A DNA stretch of 64,000 bases from Posidoniimonas corsicana (lineage in GTDB: Bacteria; Planctomycetota; Planctomycetia; Pirellulales; Lacipirellulaceae): contig NZ_SIHJ01000001.1 of NCBI RefSeq assembly GCF_007859765.1, positions 4,071,156-4,135,155 on the forward strand, written 5' to 3'. A program made the translations under genes and the position numbers. The notes under the pieces were generated by a model. That model had not been told where the DNA came from and ran no database searches. It saw nothing but the letters and a program-made list of their open reading frames with translations. Positions 17,659 through 26,228 of this stretch are shown one piece after another (the first letter of the stretch is position 1; the number at the start of each line of letters is the position of its first letter).

Positions 17659-18396
17659 ATGCGCAGGCGATGGCACGCCCTTGTTGGTCCGATTTTGCTG
17701 ACAGCCGCAGCGGGGCAACCGCTCTCGGCCACCGCTCAGGACCCGCTGCCCGCGGGCCGGCCCGGGGCCACGGCTCAGCAACCCACCTTCGAGCAGGACG
17801 TCAGCTACGCGATCGGCCTGTTTATGGGCCGCGACCTGCTGCAGAAGCAGGTGCCGGTGGACCCCAACCACCTGATGGCCGGCATCCGGGACGCCCTCAC
17901 CAAGGCGCAGCCCCGTATGTCGAACGAACAGATCCAGGCGGTGATGACCCGCTTCGACCAACAAATGAACGAAAGGGCCCAGAAAGAAATGGCCAGCGAA
18001 TCCGAGAAGAACAAAGAAGCCGGCGCAGCGTTCCTCGCAGATAACGCGAAGAAGGACGGCATCCAGACCACCGCTTCCGGGCTCCAGTACCGCGTCCTGG
18101 AAGAGGGAACCGGCGACTCGCCCACCGCCAGCAGCACCGTGAGCTGCCACTACGAGGGCACGCTGATCGACGGCACCGTCTTCGACAGCTCGTACAAGCG
18201 CGGCGCGCCGGCCGAGTTCCCGGTCAACGGCGTGATCAGCGGCTGGACCGAGATGCTGCAGCTCATGAAAGAGGGCGGCAAGGTCGAGGTGTTCATCCCC
18301 AGCAACCTGGCCTACGGCGAACGTGGCGCCCCGCCCGTGATTGGTCCCGGCGCGACGCTGGTGTTCAAGATCGAGCTGCTGAAGGTCCTGCAGTAA
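17659..18396 (+). CDS. FKBP-type peptidyl-prolyl cis-trans isomerase, exported
   Basis: 245 residues. The ATG at 17659 follows an AGGAA site and gives a signal peptide (LVGPILLTAAAGQPLSATAQ). Residues about 45-125 form the helical FKBP_N dimerisation part (YAIGLFMGRDLL, MTRFDQQMNE). The C-terminal FKBP domain has VSCHYEGTLIDGTVFDSSY, PAEFPVNGVISGW and FIPSNLAYGERGAPPVIGP. This is the Mip/FklB layout: a periplasmic foldase. A strong terminator follows at 18414. Confidence 0.93.
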   Translation: MRRRWHALVGPILLTAAAGQPLSATAQDPLPAGRPGATAQQPTFEQDVSYAIGLFMGRDLLQKQVPVDPNHLMAGIRDALTKAQPRMSNEQIQAVMTRFDQQMNERAQKEMASESEKNKEAGAAFLADNAKKDGIQTTASGLQYRVLEEGTGDSPTASSTVSCHYEGTLIDGTVFDSSYKRGAPAEFPVNGVISGWTEMLQLMKEGGKVEVFIPSNLAYGERGAPPVIGPGATLVFKIELLKVLQ

Positions 18397-18413
18397 GCAG
18401 TGAAGCGAACAAG

Positions 18414-18452
18414 AGCCCGCTCGGCTGAGCAGCAGCCGGGCGGGCTTTTTTT
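18414..18452 (+). terminator. Rho-independent terminator after the FKBP gene
   Basis: AGCCCGCTCGGCT pairs with AGCCGGGCGGGCT across a short loop and is followed by a run of seven or eight T. Confidence 0.85.
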
Positions 18453-18935
18453 GTGCGCAAGGTCCTCTCACTTCCCCCCGCAGGGGGGCGGAAGCGATGC
18501 TGCCTCGATCACGCCCGACGCAGTGACCGGCCACGCTTCGGCAGTATGCAGGTCGGCGGTCAACCAATCGGTTGAATAGCAACCAACCTGCCGGTGATTG
18601 TGCGGATCGTCCTCGGTCTAGGGGCTCCTCATCAATTCTTCTGCCGCACGACGGGTTGATTCCCTGGAGCATCGCGTCACCCGCAACGTACGCTTCAGCC
18701 CAAGCGGCAAAAATAGCGTGAATTACCCATACAGCCACTACAACGGGCTGGGGAATCGATTACGATTGGGGGGCATGCGAAAAACGGGAAGCCGCGAGGG
18801 ATTCCGGCCAACCATGCCGCGGGCGAGGCGACTCCCCCGGCCCTGTTTGCAATGAAACTTAGACCCCCTCCGCCGGCAGTCTGCCGGGGAAGGGCAACCG
18901 TTCTTTCTTTAACCGTTCGATGGAGGACAACAGTG
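18453..18935 (+). other. Intergenic region upstream of the YTV gene
   Basis: No supported gene in about 480 bases. The last part, 18860-18935, carries a small stem (CCGCCGGCAGTCTGCCGG) and the AGGA ribosome site. The rest holds no motif I can name. Confidence 0.4.
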
Positions 18936-20303
18936 ATGAGACGTGCGACCCTAGCGTTGCTGCCAGCATTCGCCCTGCTGGTTGCAACCACCCAGGCTTG
19001 GGCGGGCTGCGGCTGTGGTTCGGCTAGCGCCGACTGCGGTTGCGCCGCGGCCAGCAGCGACTGCGGCGGCGGTTGTGGTGACGCGGCGGCCGATTGCGGC
19101 TGCGGCACGACCACCAAGACGACGTACGTCCCGACGTACGAGACCGTGATGAAGACGGTCACGTCCACCGAGTACGTGCAGGAGCAGCGTGAGCGCACCT
19201 ACACCGTGTACAAGCGGGTCCCTCGCACCGAGGAGAAGACCTCCACCTACACCGTGATGGAGCCGCAGACCGAGGAGAAGGAAGTCACCTACACGGTGCA
19301 CGTCCCGACCTACGAGGAGAAGACCTCGACCTACACGGTCATGGTTCCCACGTCGGAGGAGAAGGAAGTCACCTACACCGTGATGGTCCCCTCCTACGAG
19401 GAAAAGACCTCGACCTACACGGTCATGGTCCCCACGACCGAGGAGAAGGAAGTCACCTACACGGTTAAGGTTCCTCAGTACAGCGAGAAGGAAGTCACCT
19501 ACACGGTCAACGTTCCTCAGCAGGAAGAGAAGACCGGCACCCGCACCGTCACCAAGCGCGTCCCCGTCGAGACGACCCGCACCGTGACCGTCAACACCGG
19601 CCACTGGGAAACCCAGATGGTTGAGGTTGGCTGCGGCGGTTCGAGCGATGGCTGCGGCAGCTGCGGTGGCTGTGACAGCGGCTGCGGTTGCGAGAGCGGC
19701 TGCGGCGGCTGCGGCTGCGGCACCCGCACCGTGTGCAAGCGCGTCTGGGTTGGCGGCTGCGAGACCAAAGAGGTCCCCTGCACCACCTACGAGTGCGTGA
19801 CCGAAGAGGTCCCGTACACCTACACCGTCTGCACGATGGTCCCCGAGGAGCGCACCAAGACGGTTAAGGTGTGCAACTACGTCGACGAGGAGCGCACCAA
19901 GACGGTCTCCGTCACCAAGTGCGTCCCCGAAGAGCGCACCAAGACCTACAAGGTCTGCAAGATGGTCCCCGAGGAGCGCACCAAGACGGTTACCGTCACC
20001 AAGTGCGTCCCCGAGGAGCGCACCAAGACCTACAAGGTCTGCAAGATGGTCCCCGAGGAGCGCACCAAGACGGTTACCGTCACCAAGTGCGTCCCCGTCG
20101 AGAAGACCCGCACCTACACCGTCACCACCTACGACTGCGTGCCGGAAGAGAAGACCCAGACCTACACGGTCTGCGTCCCTCAGACGGTCACCAAGGAAGT
20201 GCCGGTTAAGGTTTGCAAGATGGTCGCCCAGACCGTCGAGGTCCCCGCCTGTGGCGGTGGCTGCGGCGGTTGCGCCGAGCCCGCCCCGTGCGGCTGCAAC
20301 TGA
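18936..20303 (+). CDS. Cysteine-rich YTV-repeat cell wall protein
   Basis: 455 residues. A signal peptide (LALLPAFALLVATTQAWA) is followed by a Cys/Gly-rich block. A first array of YTV repeats follows (YTVMVPTSEEKEVTYTVMVP type, about residues 90-215), then a second very Cys/Gly-rich block around residues 228-268. A second array follows (VPEERTKTYKVCKMVPEERT type), and a Cys-rich end. The YTV motif (Pfam YTV) is described for planctomycete wall proteins such as those of Rhodopirellula. The cysteines could form disulfide crosslinks in the wall. The ATG at 18936 has AGGA upstream. A strong terminator follows, suggesting a single, well expressed gene. Confidence 0.9.
   Translation: MRRATLALLPAFALLVATTQAWAGCGCGSASADCGCAAASSDCGGGCGDAAADCGCGTTTKTTYVPTYETVMKTVTSTEYVQEQRERTYTVYKRVPRTEEKTSTYTVMEPQTEEKEVTYTVHVPTYEEKTSTYTVMVPTSEEKEVTYTVMVPSYEEKTSTYTVMVPTTEEKEVTYTVKVPQYSEKEVTYTVNVPQQEEKTGTRTVTKRVPVETTRTVTVNTGHWETQMVEVGCGGSSDGCGSCGGCDSGCGCESGCGGCGCGTRTVCKRVWVGGCETKEVPCTTYECVTEEVPYTYTVCTMVPEERTKTVKVCNYVDEERTKTVSVTKCVPEERTKTYKVCKMVPEERTKTVTVTKCVPEERTKTYKVCKMVPEERTKTVTVTKCVPVEKTRTYTVTTYDCVPEEKTQTYTVCVPQTVTKEVPVKVCKMVAQTVEVPACGGGCGGCAEPAPCGCN
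19902..20069 (+). repeat. Two near-perfect 84-base tandem units inside the YTV gene
   Basis: Units at 19902-19985 and 19986-20069 encode 28 residues each (TVTVTKCVPEERTKTYKVCK plus MVPEERTK) and differ at only a few bases. A third, partial unit begins at 20070. The base-level identity points to recent duplication or gene conversion. Confidence 0.9.
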
Positions 20304-20335
20304 GGCGCTAACAAGCGACGCTAGCTGAAGACCCT

Positions 20336-20374
20336 GGCGGGCCGGAACCCTTGGTTCCGGCCCGCCTTTTTTTT
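20336..20374 (+). terminator. Rho-independent terminator after the YTV gene
   Basis: GGCGGGCCGGAACC pairs with GGTTCCGGCCCGCC and is followed by eight T. Confidence 0.92.
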
Positions 20375-20486
20375 GTTGCATCGATCCGCAGCCGGTCGGC
20401 GGCCGTCTGTCATCCGCCTTGGGTGATCGCGGGGGCTCTGCTACAAGTCCCGCCTACCCGTGCCTGCTGCCCCCACTAGTACGTGT

Positions 20487-21503
20487 ATGCGTCGAACGGC
20501 CGCCACAACCCTGCTGCTAGCAGCCTGCCTGCTGACCGCCCACACCGGTCATGCGCAGGAGATCCGCCGGCTGCCGCCCCCGCCTGAACTGGCGGCGACC
20601 GTCGCGATGGCCGACCCGGCGGAGCTGCCGGCGCCCACCCCTGCGCCCGAACCGGCTGCCGAAGAAGCCCCGGCGCCCGAGCTGGCCGCACCCGCTGCCG
20701 CGTCGGCCGAACCGTCCTTGGAGGAACCGCCCTCCATGGAGCCCCCCGTCGAAGAACTGTCGGCGGACCTGATCCCGGAGATCGTCCAGCCCAGCGTTCC
20801 CGAGCCCGAGCCGGGCCCGCAGTGGTACACCCCGACCTACTGGTTCGGACCCACCCCCTGGGACACGGGCGTGGAGTTCGGACTCAACGGCTCAAGCGGC
20901 ACGGGCGACACGCTCAGCACCCGCGCGGGCGGCTACCTCAAGCGCAAGACCGACCGCGGCAAGCTGGACACCAGCCTCTACCACAACCGCACGAAGAGCG
21001 ACGGCGAAGAGACGCAGAACAACGCCCGGCTCGACTTCCGGTACGACTGGCTGTTCGGCAAGTCGCCGTGGACGCTGTACTTCAACAACCAGTCGTTCTA
21101 CGACCGGTACCAGGCGTTCGACCTGAGCATGAACGTCAACCTGGGTGTGGGCTACCAGTTCTTCGACGCCGACGACGTGAAGCTGGCGTTGAGCCTCGGT
21201 TCAGGAGCCATCCGCAAGTTCGGCGGCGTCCGCGACGAGTGGGTGCCGGAAGCGCAGGGCGGCCTCAACTGGGAGCAGAAGATCTCCGACTCCCAGACCT
21301 TCAACGCCAAGCTGGACTACTTCCCTGAGTGGGGCGATCTGAACAGCTACCGTCTGGTCAGCGACATCAGCTGGCAGATCCAGCTCTCGCAGCCGTCGAA
21401 CACCAGCCTGAAGTTCTCGCTGACCGACCGCTTCGACAGCAACTCCGACGGCGTCAACCCGCACAACACCAACTACTCGGTGCTGCTGCTGTGGAAGCGG
21501 TGA
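20487..21503 (+). CDS. DUF481 family outer-membrane beta-barrel protein
   Basis: 338 residues. The ATG at 20487 opens a signal peptide (TTLLLAACLLTAHTGHAQ). Residues about 20-110 are Pro/Ala/Glu-rich low complexity. The rest is a DUF481 (YdiY-like) barrel with amphipathic strands: WDTGVEFGLNGSSGTGDT, LDFRYDWLFGKSPWTLYF, YSVLLLWKR ending in a charged-aromatic strand. YdiY-type proteins are of unknown function and some are salt-induced. The periplasmic low-complexity arm may span to the wall. It follows the YTV gene but has its own start region. Confidence 0.85.
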   Translation: MRRTAATTLLLAACLLTAHTGHAQEIRRLPPPPELAATVAMADPAELPAPTPAPEPAAEEAPAPELAAPAAASAEPSLEEPPSMEPPVEELSADLIPEIVQPSVPEPEPGPQWYTPTYWFGPTPWDTGVEFGLNGSSGTGDTLSTRAGGYLKRKTDRGKLDTSLYHNRTKSDGEETQNNARLDFRYDWLFGKSPWTLYFNNQSFYDRYQAFDLSMNVNLGVGYQFFDADDVKLALSLGSGAIRKFGGVRDEWVPEAQGGLNWEQKISDSQTFNAKLDYFPEWGDLNSYRLVSDISWQIQLSQPSNTSLKFSLTDRFDSNSDGVNPHNTNYSVLLLWKR

Positions 21504-21577
21504 CCGGCGGTGGCCGCCGGACCGCAGATTGGCTAGCATAGGCAGCTCCCCCAGACGTCCCCCCGAGCCGGCGACCG

Positions 21578-22087
21578 ATGCCCGATCTGAACGCGACGCC
21601 GCCCCGGGCGCCCCTTCCCGATCCCCGGCTCGCGCAGCTCCAGCAGGTGATCAACACCGAGATCCCCATCTGCCAGAAGCTGGGGGTGGTGGTCGAGGGA
21701 ATCGACGACGGCGCGCTGGTGATGTCTTGCCCGCTGGAGCTCAACCACAACCACCAGGCCACCGCGTTCGCGGGCAGCCTGAACGCGTTGTGCACCATCA
21801 CCGGTTGGGGCGCCACCTACCTGGAGGTGCAGCCGCTCGACCCCGAGGCGGTGATCGTCATCCGCCGCAGCACGATCAAGTACCACCGCCCGGTCGACTC
21901 GCCCAGCATCGTGGCCCGCTGCCGGATGGTGACCGACGCCCAGCGGGCGTATTTCGCGGAGATGTTGGCCGAGAAGGGCCAGGCGAAGCTGGATCTGGCG
22001 ATCGAGATCGATCACGGCGTCGTCGAAGACCGGCCAAGGGTAGTATTTGCCGGCTCGTACGTCGCGACCTCCAAGCAGACCGCGTAG
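21578..22087 (+). CDS. YiiD C-terminal type thioesterase
   Basis: 169 residues, single hot-dog fold. Recognisable strings are NHNHQATAFAGSLNALCTIT and GWGATYLEV, followed by VIRRSTIKYHRPVDS, as in the YiiD_C thioesterase family acting on acyl-CoA or acyl carrier substrates. No membrane segment. The gene is 74 bases after the DUF481 gene; the link may be positional only. Confidence 0.8.
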   Translation: MPDLNATPPRAPLPDPRLAQLQQVINTEIPICQKLGVVVEGIDDGALVMSCPLELNHNHQATAFAGSLNALCTITGWGATYLEVQPLDPEAVIVIRRSTIKYHRPVDSPSIVARCRMVTDAQRAYFAEMLAEKGQAKLDLAIEIDHGVVEDRPRVVFAGSYVATSKQTA

Positions 22088-22175
22088 CACAGCGGCCTCG
22101 TCGCCCAAGAGCCGGTTCTCCCCCTCCGTAAGCGCATTGCTGCGCGATAAACGCCGTTGGCGGCCGGTATTGCCT

Positions 22176-22250
22176 GCGATTGCCATTTTGGCAGTCGCAA
22201 ACCTTCTCCACTAGGTGGCGACACAGGCCATCGACTGCCAAAATGGCGAC
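22176..22250 (+). promoter_or_regulatory. Pair of TGCCA-TTT-TGGCA palindromes upstream of hsp20
   Basis: 22176-22198 reads GCGATTGCCATTTTGGCAGT plus CGC; 22232-22250 reads CGACTGCCAAAATGGCGAC. Each is a palindrome with TGCCA/TGGCA arms, and each is close to the inverse of the other; the centres are about 54 bases apart. Their place 160-235 bases before the hsp20 start suggests an operator or two binding sites for one regulator. The gap 22088-22410 has no other feature. Confidence 0.5.
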
Positions 22251-22410
22251 GCCCCGGGCGACCGCTGCGACGGTATAAAACGCAAATCATTACCAAAAAA
22301 CAACTTAAATCCACAACGGAGAATTGGCGCCGAGGTTGCATTTCCCTTCTGCGTGGCCGCTGAGAGCCCATCGAAACCAACCCCGTTTCTCTCATACACA
22401 GGAGTGGACC

Positions 22411-22839
22411 ATGCAGAACACCACCCACAAGAATCGTCTGTCGGAAGTCTTCCCCGGCTCGCTCGCTGAGGTCGACACCCTCTTCAACCAGTTCTTCGGC
22501 CAGGGTCCGGCCAACCGCGGCCTGTCCGCGTGGCGGGCGCCCGCGTCGCTGTGGGAAGAGGACGACCGGTACTTCATCGAGGTCGACGCGCCTGGCGTCG
22601 CCCGCGACGCGGTGGACGTCACCTTCGACAAGGGCGTGCTGACCATCGCGCTGGAGCGGTCGCACGGCGATCAGAAGTACCAGCACAACGAACGCGGCTT
22701 CGGGAAGGTCACCCGGACCATCACGTTGCCCGACACGGTCGACCCCGAGTCGATCGAGGCCGGCCTGGCCGACGGAGTGCTGAAGGTCTCGGTCGCCAAG
22801 ACCCCCGAGTCCCAGCCGCGTAAGATCGAGCTGAAGTAA
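22411..22839 (+). CDS. Small heat shock protein, Hsp20/alpha-crystallin family
   Basis: 142 residues. The ATG at 22411 is preceded by GGAG. A short N-terminal arm (LAEVDTLFNQFFGQ) leads to the alpha-crystallin domain: LWEEDDRYFIEVDAPGVARD, KGVLTIALERS, then the typical ADGVLKVSVAKTPESQPRKI end. An ATP-independent holdase that binds unfolding proteins. The double palindrome upstream is a candidate heat-shock operator; no CIRCE element was seen. A strong terminator follows. Confidence 0.95.
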   Translation: MQNTTHKNRLSEVFPGSLAEVDTLFNQFFGQGPANRGLSAWRAPASLWEEDDRYFIEVDAPGVARDAVDVTFDKGVLTIALERSHGDQKYQHNERGFGKVTRTITLPDTVDPESIEAGLADGVLKVSVAKTPESQPRKIELK

Positions 22840-22872
22840 CAACGCCCCACGGCAGCGATGCACGGGAGTTTG

Positions 22873-22906
22873 GGCGGCGGCGCCAAGTGGCGCCGCCGCC
22901 TTTTTT
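22873..22906. terminator. Terminator between hsp20 and fluC
   Basis: Perfect 12-base stem GGCGGCGGCGCC with AAGT loop and six T on the plus side. It lies between convergent genes; the minus side lacks a good T run. Confidence 0.88.
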
Positions 22907-22913
22907 ATTGCGC

Positions 22914-23297
22914 TCAGGCCGACGGCGCGGCGAGCGCGCGGGCCAGCGCGACGCCGGCGGCGGTCGCCGCTAGGCCGATCACCAGGTTGCTTAGCACATT
23001 CGCCGCCGCCAGACCCCACTCGCGCTGCTCAAGGTACAGCACCGTCTGCAGGCCGAACGTCGAGAAGGTAGTCAGCGCGCCGAGGAAGCCCACGGTCACC
23101 GCCGGGTGGGACAGCATGGACAGCCGCCCGTTCGACGCGAAGCCGTCGTGGACGAGGGCGCCCAGCACGAAGCACCCGGCTACGTTGACAACCAGCGTCG
23201 CGTAGGCGAACCGCGTCCCCAGCAGGGCCATCCCGACTCCGTGCCGGCAGAGGGCGCCCAAGGCGCCGCCGATTGCGATGGCGAGGAGTTTGGTCAT
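22914..23297 (-). CDS. crcB: Fluoride efflux channel FluC (CrcB family)
   Basis: 127 residues, four membrane helices. The ATG at 23297 gives MTKLLAIAIGGALGALCRHG, the usual family start, and the motifs NVAGCFVLGAL and GFLGALTTFSTFG are present. Fluc proteins are dimeric fluoride channels. I looked for a fluoride riboswitch in the 225 bases upstream and did not find the conserved pattern. Convergent with hsp20. Confidence 0.92.
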   Translation of the reverse strand: MTKLLAIAIGGALGALCRHGVGMALLGTRFAYATLVVNVAGCFVLGALVHDGFASNGRLSMLSHPAVTVGFLGALTTFSTFGLQTVLYLEQREWGLAAANVLSNLVIGLAATAAGVALARALAAPSA

Positions 23298-23522
23298 TCT
23301 GACTGGGGCGTTGGTTGCGTAGGATTCAGTGCGTGCGCAGCGGCGCCCTGCTCGGGCCCGGCGCCTTCTACTCAATCCATCGGCACGGGTTATGCGGATT
23401 CCTTACCGCAACTTAACTATCCAACCCATCCTGCCGATCCATCCCTTGGATGCAGGATAGGAGTGCGCATCTGCCCAGCCGGGTAGCTAGGCCGGGTGCG
23501 CACCGCAACACGGATCGTTGCA

Positions 23523-26216
23523 ATGGAATCGAAACGGATTGAGATCGCACCCTACGCCCTCTACACCCTCGCCGCGGGCGCGCTGACGCTCAGCTGGGTG
23601 GCGCTCGAACTGTGCGTCGACAGCAAACCCGAGCGCCCCCGGTACGCGCCCCGGTCGATCACGGCGGCGGCGGTCCCCTGCCGACCCGCCCCACGGATGG
23701 TCGCCACGGCCCGCGAGGCCGGCTACCGCCCCTCGCTGGCGGCGTTGCTGCCCCAAACATCCAACTACGTGGAAGCGACCCCCGGCCCTGTCCGCGTGCC
23801 GCTTCCTCTGCACGCGCAGGCGTCGGAGCTGGTTGCCCTGGCGCCCGCCCGGCCGCTGTGGACCGCGCGTGACGCGCAGCCGTGGCGGCTGTTCGGGGCT
23901 GACACCCTCGGCGCCATCCGCCGCGGCGGCGCGGCGATCGGCCGGGCCCACAACGAGGCCGCCCGGCGGATCGATCTCCGCCCGCTGGTCGATCGCCTGG
24001 CCCGCCTGCAGCCGCCCGCCGAGCCGGAGATCATCCGCTCGCCGGCCGGGCTGACCGGCCCGATCCGTGTTGCGCCCGGCGACCGCCTGGCCATGGTGAA
24101 CGACTCCGCCCGACACGCCCGCCCGAAGCTGACGATCCGCCAGCGTGACTCGCTCGACGGGCTGCTGGACGATATCCGCCTCGAGGACCAGGCCTCCTCG
24201 CCCGACAGCCTGCTGCGCTCGGAGCTGACGGCGTTGCTCGACCTGCCGGACTGCGAGGCGTGGGCGCGCGAGGCGCTCAGGCAACTCGACCTGCTGACCA
24301 CCGGCGCCGAACCGGCCGCCGACGGCTACGCGGCCGGCGCCGACGCCTTTGCCCGGCACGCGGAACGCGGCCTGGCCGAGGCCGAGCACTTCCGCTCCGC
24401 CCGGGCGCGGGTTGAGCTCCGCAAGGCCGCCTACGCGGTGCTGCGCCGGGCGCCCACCTGGCGGATCGCCGCGCAGCTCAAGGAGCGGGACGCGCTGGTC
24501 GCGACCGCGGACGCGGACAAGTCGAACCAAGAACTCCGCCGCCGGCTCCGCCGCTTCGCCGCGCAGGTGGGGGCCTCGCACGAGGGGGACGGCTGGCGGC
24601 GCTACCTCAAGCTGATGCAGCTCGAGCGGGCGCTCGACGCGCCGCGCGCCGACAACGGGCAGGCGCGGCGCGACCTGGCACGTGAGATCCTCGCGCGGCT
24701 GGCCGCCGACAGCCTGGACGACCAGCAGCGCACGTTCACGTCCACCGGCGTGGTGGCCGCGTTGACCGACGAGCTGCACCTGGCGGCGGTCGACCACGTC
24801 GACGTGCCGCGGCTGGTGAACGACCTAGAGCTCTACGAGCTGAAGCCCAACCCAGAGCTCGCCGAGCGGATCGCGACGCGGCGGAACCTGCTCCGCCGGT
24901 CGGCGGCCGAGGGGCACCAGCAGCTGGCCAGCCAGATCGAGCAGAACTACCGCAACGCCAACGTGCGGGTGGCGCTCGCCGCCCACCTGCTGCAGCGGCT
25001 GCTGCCACAGCCGCAGCCCGAGGCGCAGCCGGTGGCCGAGCGGATCGCCGGGACGCCGGTTCGCGGGTCCGCGCTCACCAGCACCGACATCCGCCTGCGG
25101 CTCACGCCCGACCCGCGGGCGTGGCGGATCACGCTGGAGGCGCGTGGCGCCGTGACCGCGCGCACCGTGGCGGACGGCGGCCCCGCTCAGCTCAGCACGC
25201 ACGGCGACACCGCGTTCGTCGCCCAAAAGCCGCTGGTGATCCACCGCCGCGGTGTGGAGACCTACGCCGCCGACTGCTTCGCCGAGAGCCAGTCGCAGCT
25301 GCTGGGCATCCGCACCAACTTCGACGGCGTGCCGCTGGTGTCGAGCCTGGTCCGCTCGCGGGCGCAGGAGGAGTTCCGCCGCAACCAGGGCCGCGCGCGC
25401 TGGGAGACCGAGTCGCGAGTCGGCGCCCGGGTGAGCGGCGAGCTCGACGAGCAGGCCGACGCGTTCGTCGCCAAGCTGCAGCAGCGGTACGAGCGGGCGG
25501 TCCTGGCGCGGGCCGAGTCGCTGCGGCTGGAGGTCGAGCCGATCGAGGTCCGCACGACCGAGCAGCGTCTGATCGCGCGGCTGCGGTTCGCCAACAACCG
25601 CCAGCTCGCCTCCCACACGCCCCGCAACCGGGCGCCGGCCGACAGCCTGTTCAGCATGCAGCTGCACGAGTCGATGCTGAACAACGCGCTGGACGGCATG
25701 GACCTGGGCCGCGGGACCCTCACCCCGGAAGAGCTGCGGGCCGTGGTCGCCGAGCGTCTGTCGGTCGACCTGCCCGCGGGCGAGCCGCAGGACCGGGTGG
25801 TTGAGTTCGACTTCGCGGCCGAGCAGCCGGCGCGGGTCGCGCTGGGCGACGGGCACATCGAGCTGGTGCTGGCTTTCGACCGGCTGCGGGTCGACAACGC
25901 CCGCTTCCAGGACTTCATCGTGCACGCGTACTTCCACCCGCGGGCGACGATCGACGGCGTGTGGCTTGACCAGGCCGACCCGGTGCAGATCGAGGGCCGG
26001 ATGCGGTCCGGGCGGCGGGCGCAGCTGCACGCGGTGTTTGGCAAGATCATGCCGCCCGGGCGGACGCTGGCGGTCGCGGCCTCGACGCCCGAGCAGCGCC
26101 GCACGCTGGCGGGGTTGATGGTCACGCAGCTGCTGATCGACGACGGCTGGCTGGGCGTGGCCCTGGGGCCTGAGGCGCCGCAGCGGACCGCGGTCACCAA
26201 TCGGTACCTCAAGTAG
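23523..26216 (+). CDS. Large membrane-anchored protein of unknown function
   Basis: 897 residues from the ATG at 23523. One hydrophobic segment (ALYTLAAGALTLSWVALEL, about residues 10-28) near the N-terminus anchors it, leaving a very large, mostly soluble, arginine- and alanine-rich body outside. Helical regions dominate up to about residue 480 (many RLRRFAAQV-like stretches); the C-terminal half has beta-type text with TSTDIRLRLTPDPRAWRITL and DGVPLVSSLVRSRAQEEFRR. I do not recognise a domain. Its stop is 12 bases from the convergent cls gene. It could be a planctomycete envelope protein. Confidence 0.75.
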   Translation: MESKRIEIAPYALYTLAAGALTLSWVALELCVDSKPERPRYAPRSITAAAVPCRPAPRMVATAREAGYRPSLAALLPQTSNYVEATPGPVRVPLPLHAQASELVALAPARPLWTARDAQPWRLFGADTLGAIRRGGAAIGRAHNEAARRIDLRPLVDRLARLQPPAEPEIIRSPAGLTGPIRVAPGDRLAMVNDSARHARPKLTIRQRDSLDGLLDDIRLEDQASSPDSLLRSELTALLDLPDCEAWAREALRQLDLLTTGAEPAADGYAAGADAFARHAERGLAEAEHFRSARARVELRKAAYAVLRRAPTWRIAAQLKERDALVATADADKSNQELRRRLRRFAAQVGASHEGDGWRRYLKLMQLERALDAPRADNGQARRDLAREILARLAADSLDDQQRTFTSTGVVAALTDELHLAAVDHVDVPRLVNDLELYELKPNPELAERIATRRNLLRRSAAEGHQQLASQIEQNYRNANVRVALAAHLLQRLLPQPQPEAQPVAERIAGTPVRGSALTSTDIRLRLTPDPRAWRITLEARGAVTARTVADGGPAQLSTHGDTAFVAQKPLVIHRRGVETYAADCFAESQSQLLGIRTNFDGVPLVSSLVRSRAQEEFRRNQGRARWETESRVGARVSGELDEQADAFVAKLQQRYERAVLARAESLRLEVEPIEVRTTEQRLIARLRFANNRQLASHTPRNRAPADSLFSMQLHESMLNNALDGMDLGRGTLTPEELRAVVAERLSVDLPAGEPQDRVVEFDFAAEQPARVALGDGHIELVLAFDRLRVDNARFQDFIVHAYFHPRATIDGVWLDQADPVQIEGRMRSGRRAQLHAVFGKIMPPGRTLAVAASTPEQRRTLAGLMVTQLLIDDGWLGVALGPEAPQRTAVTNRYLK

Positions 26217-26228
26217 CCGGGGCGGGCG

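Noticed and set aside
19902-20069. Tandem repeats considered as a CRISPR array
   Set aside because: The units are in frame, adjoining without spacers, and encode a YTV-type repeat.
22088-22410. CIRCE element or sigma-54 promoter ahead of hsp20
   Set aside because: No TTAGCACTC-N9-GAGTGCTAA and no well-spaced TGGCAC/TTGC pair; only the TGCCA palindromes were seen.
23298-23480. Possible fluoride riboswitch upstream of the fluC gene
   Set aside because: I could not find the conserved GGCGAUG and related stems in the minus-strand leader.
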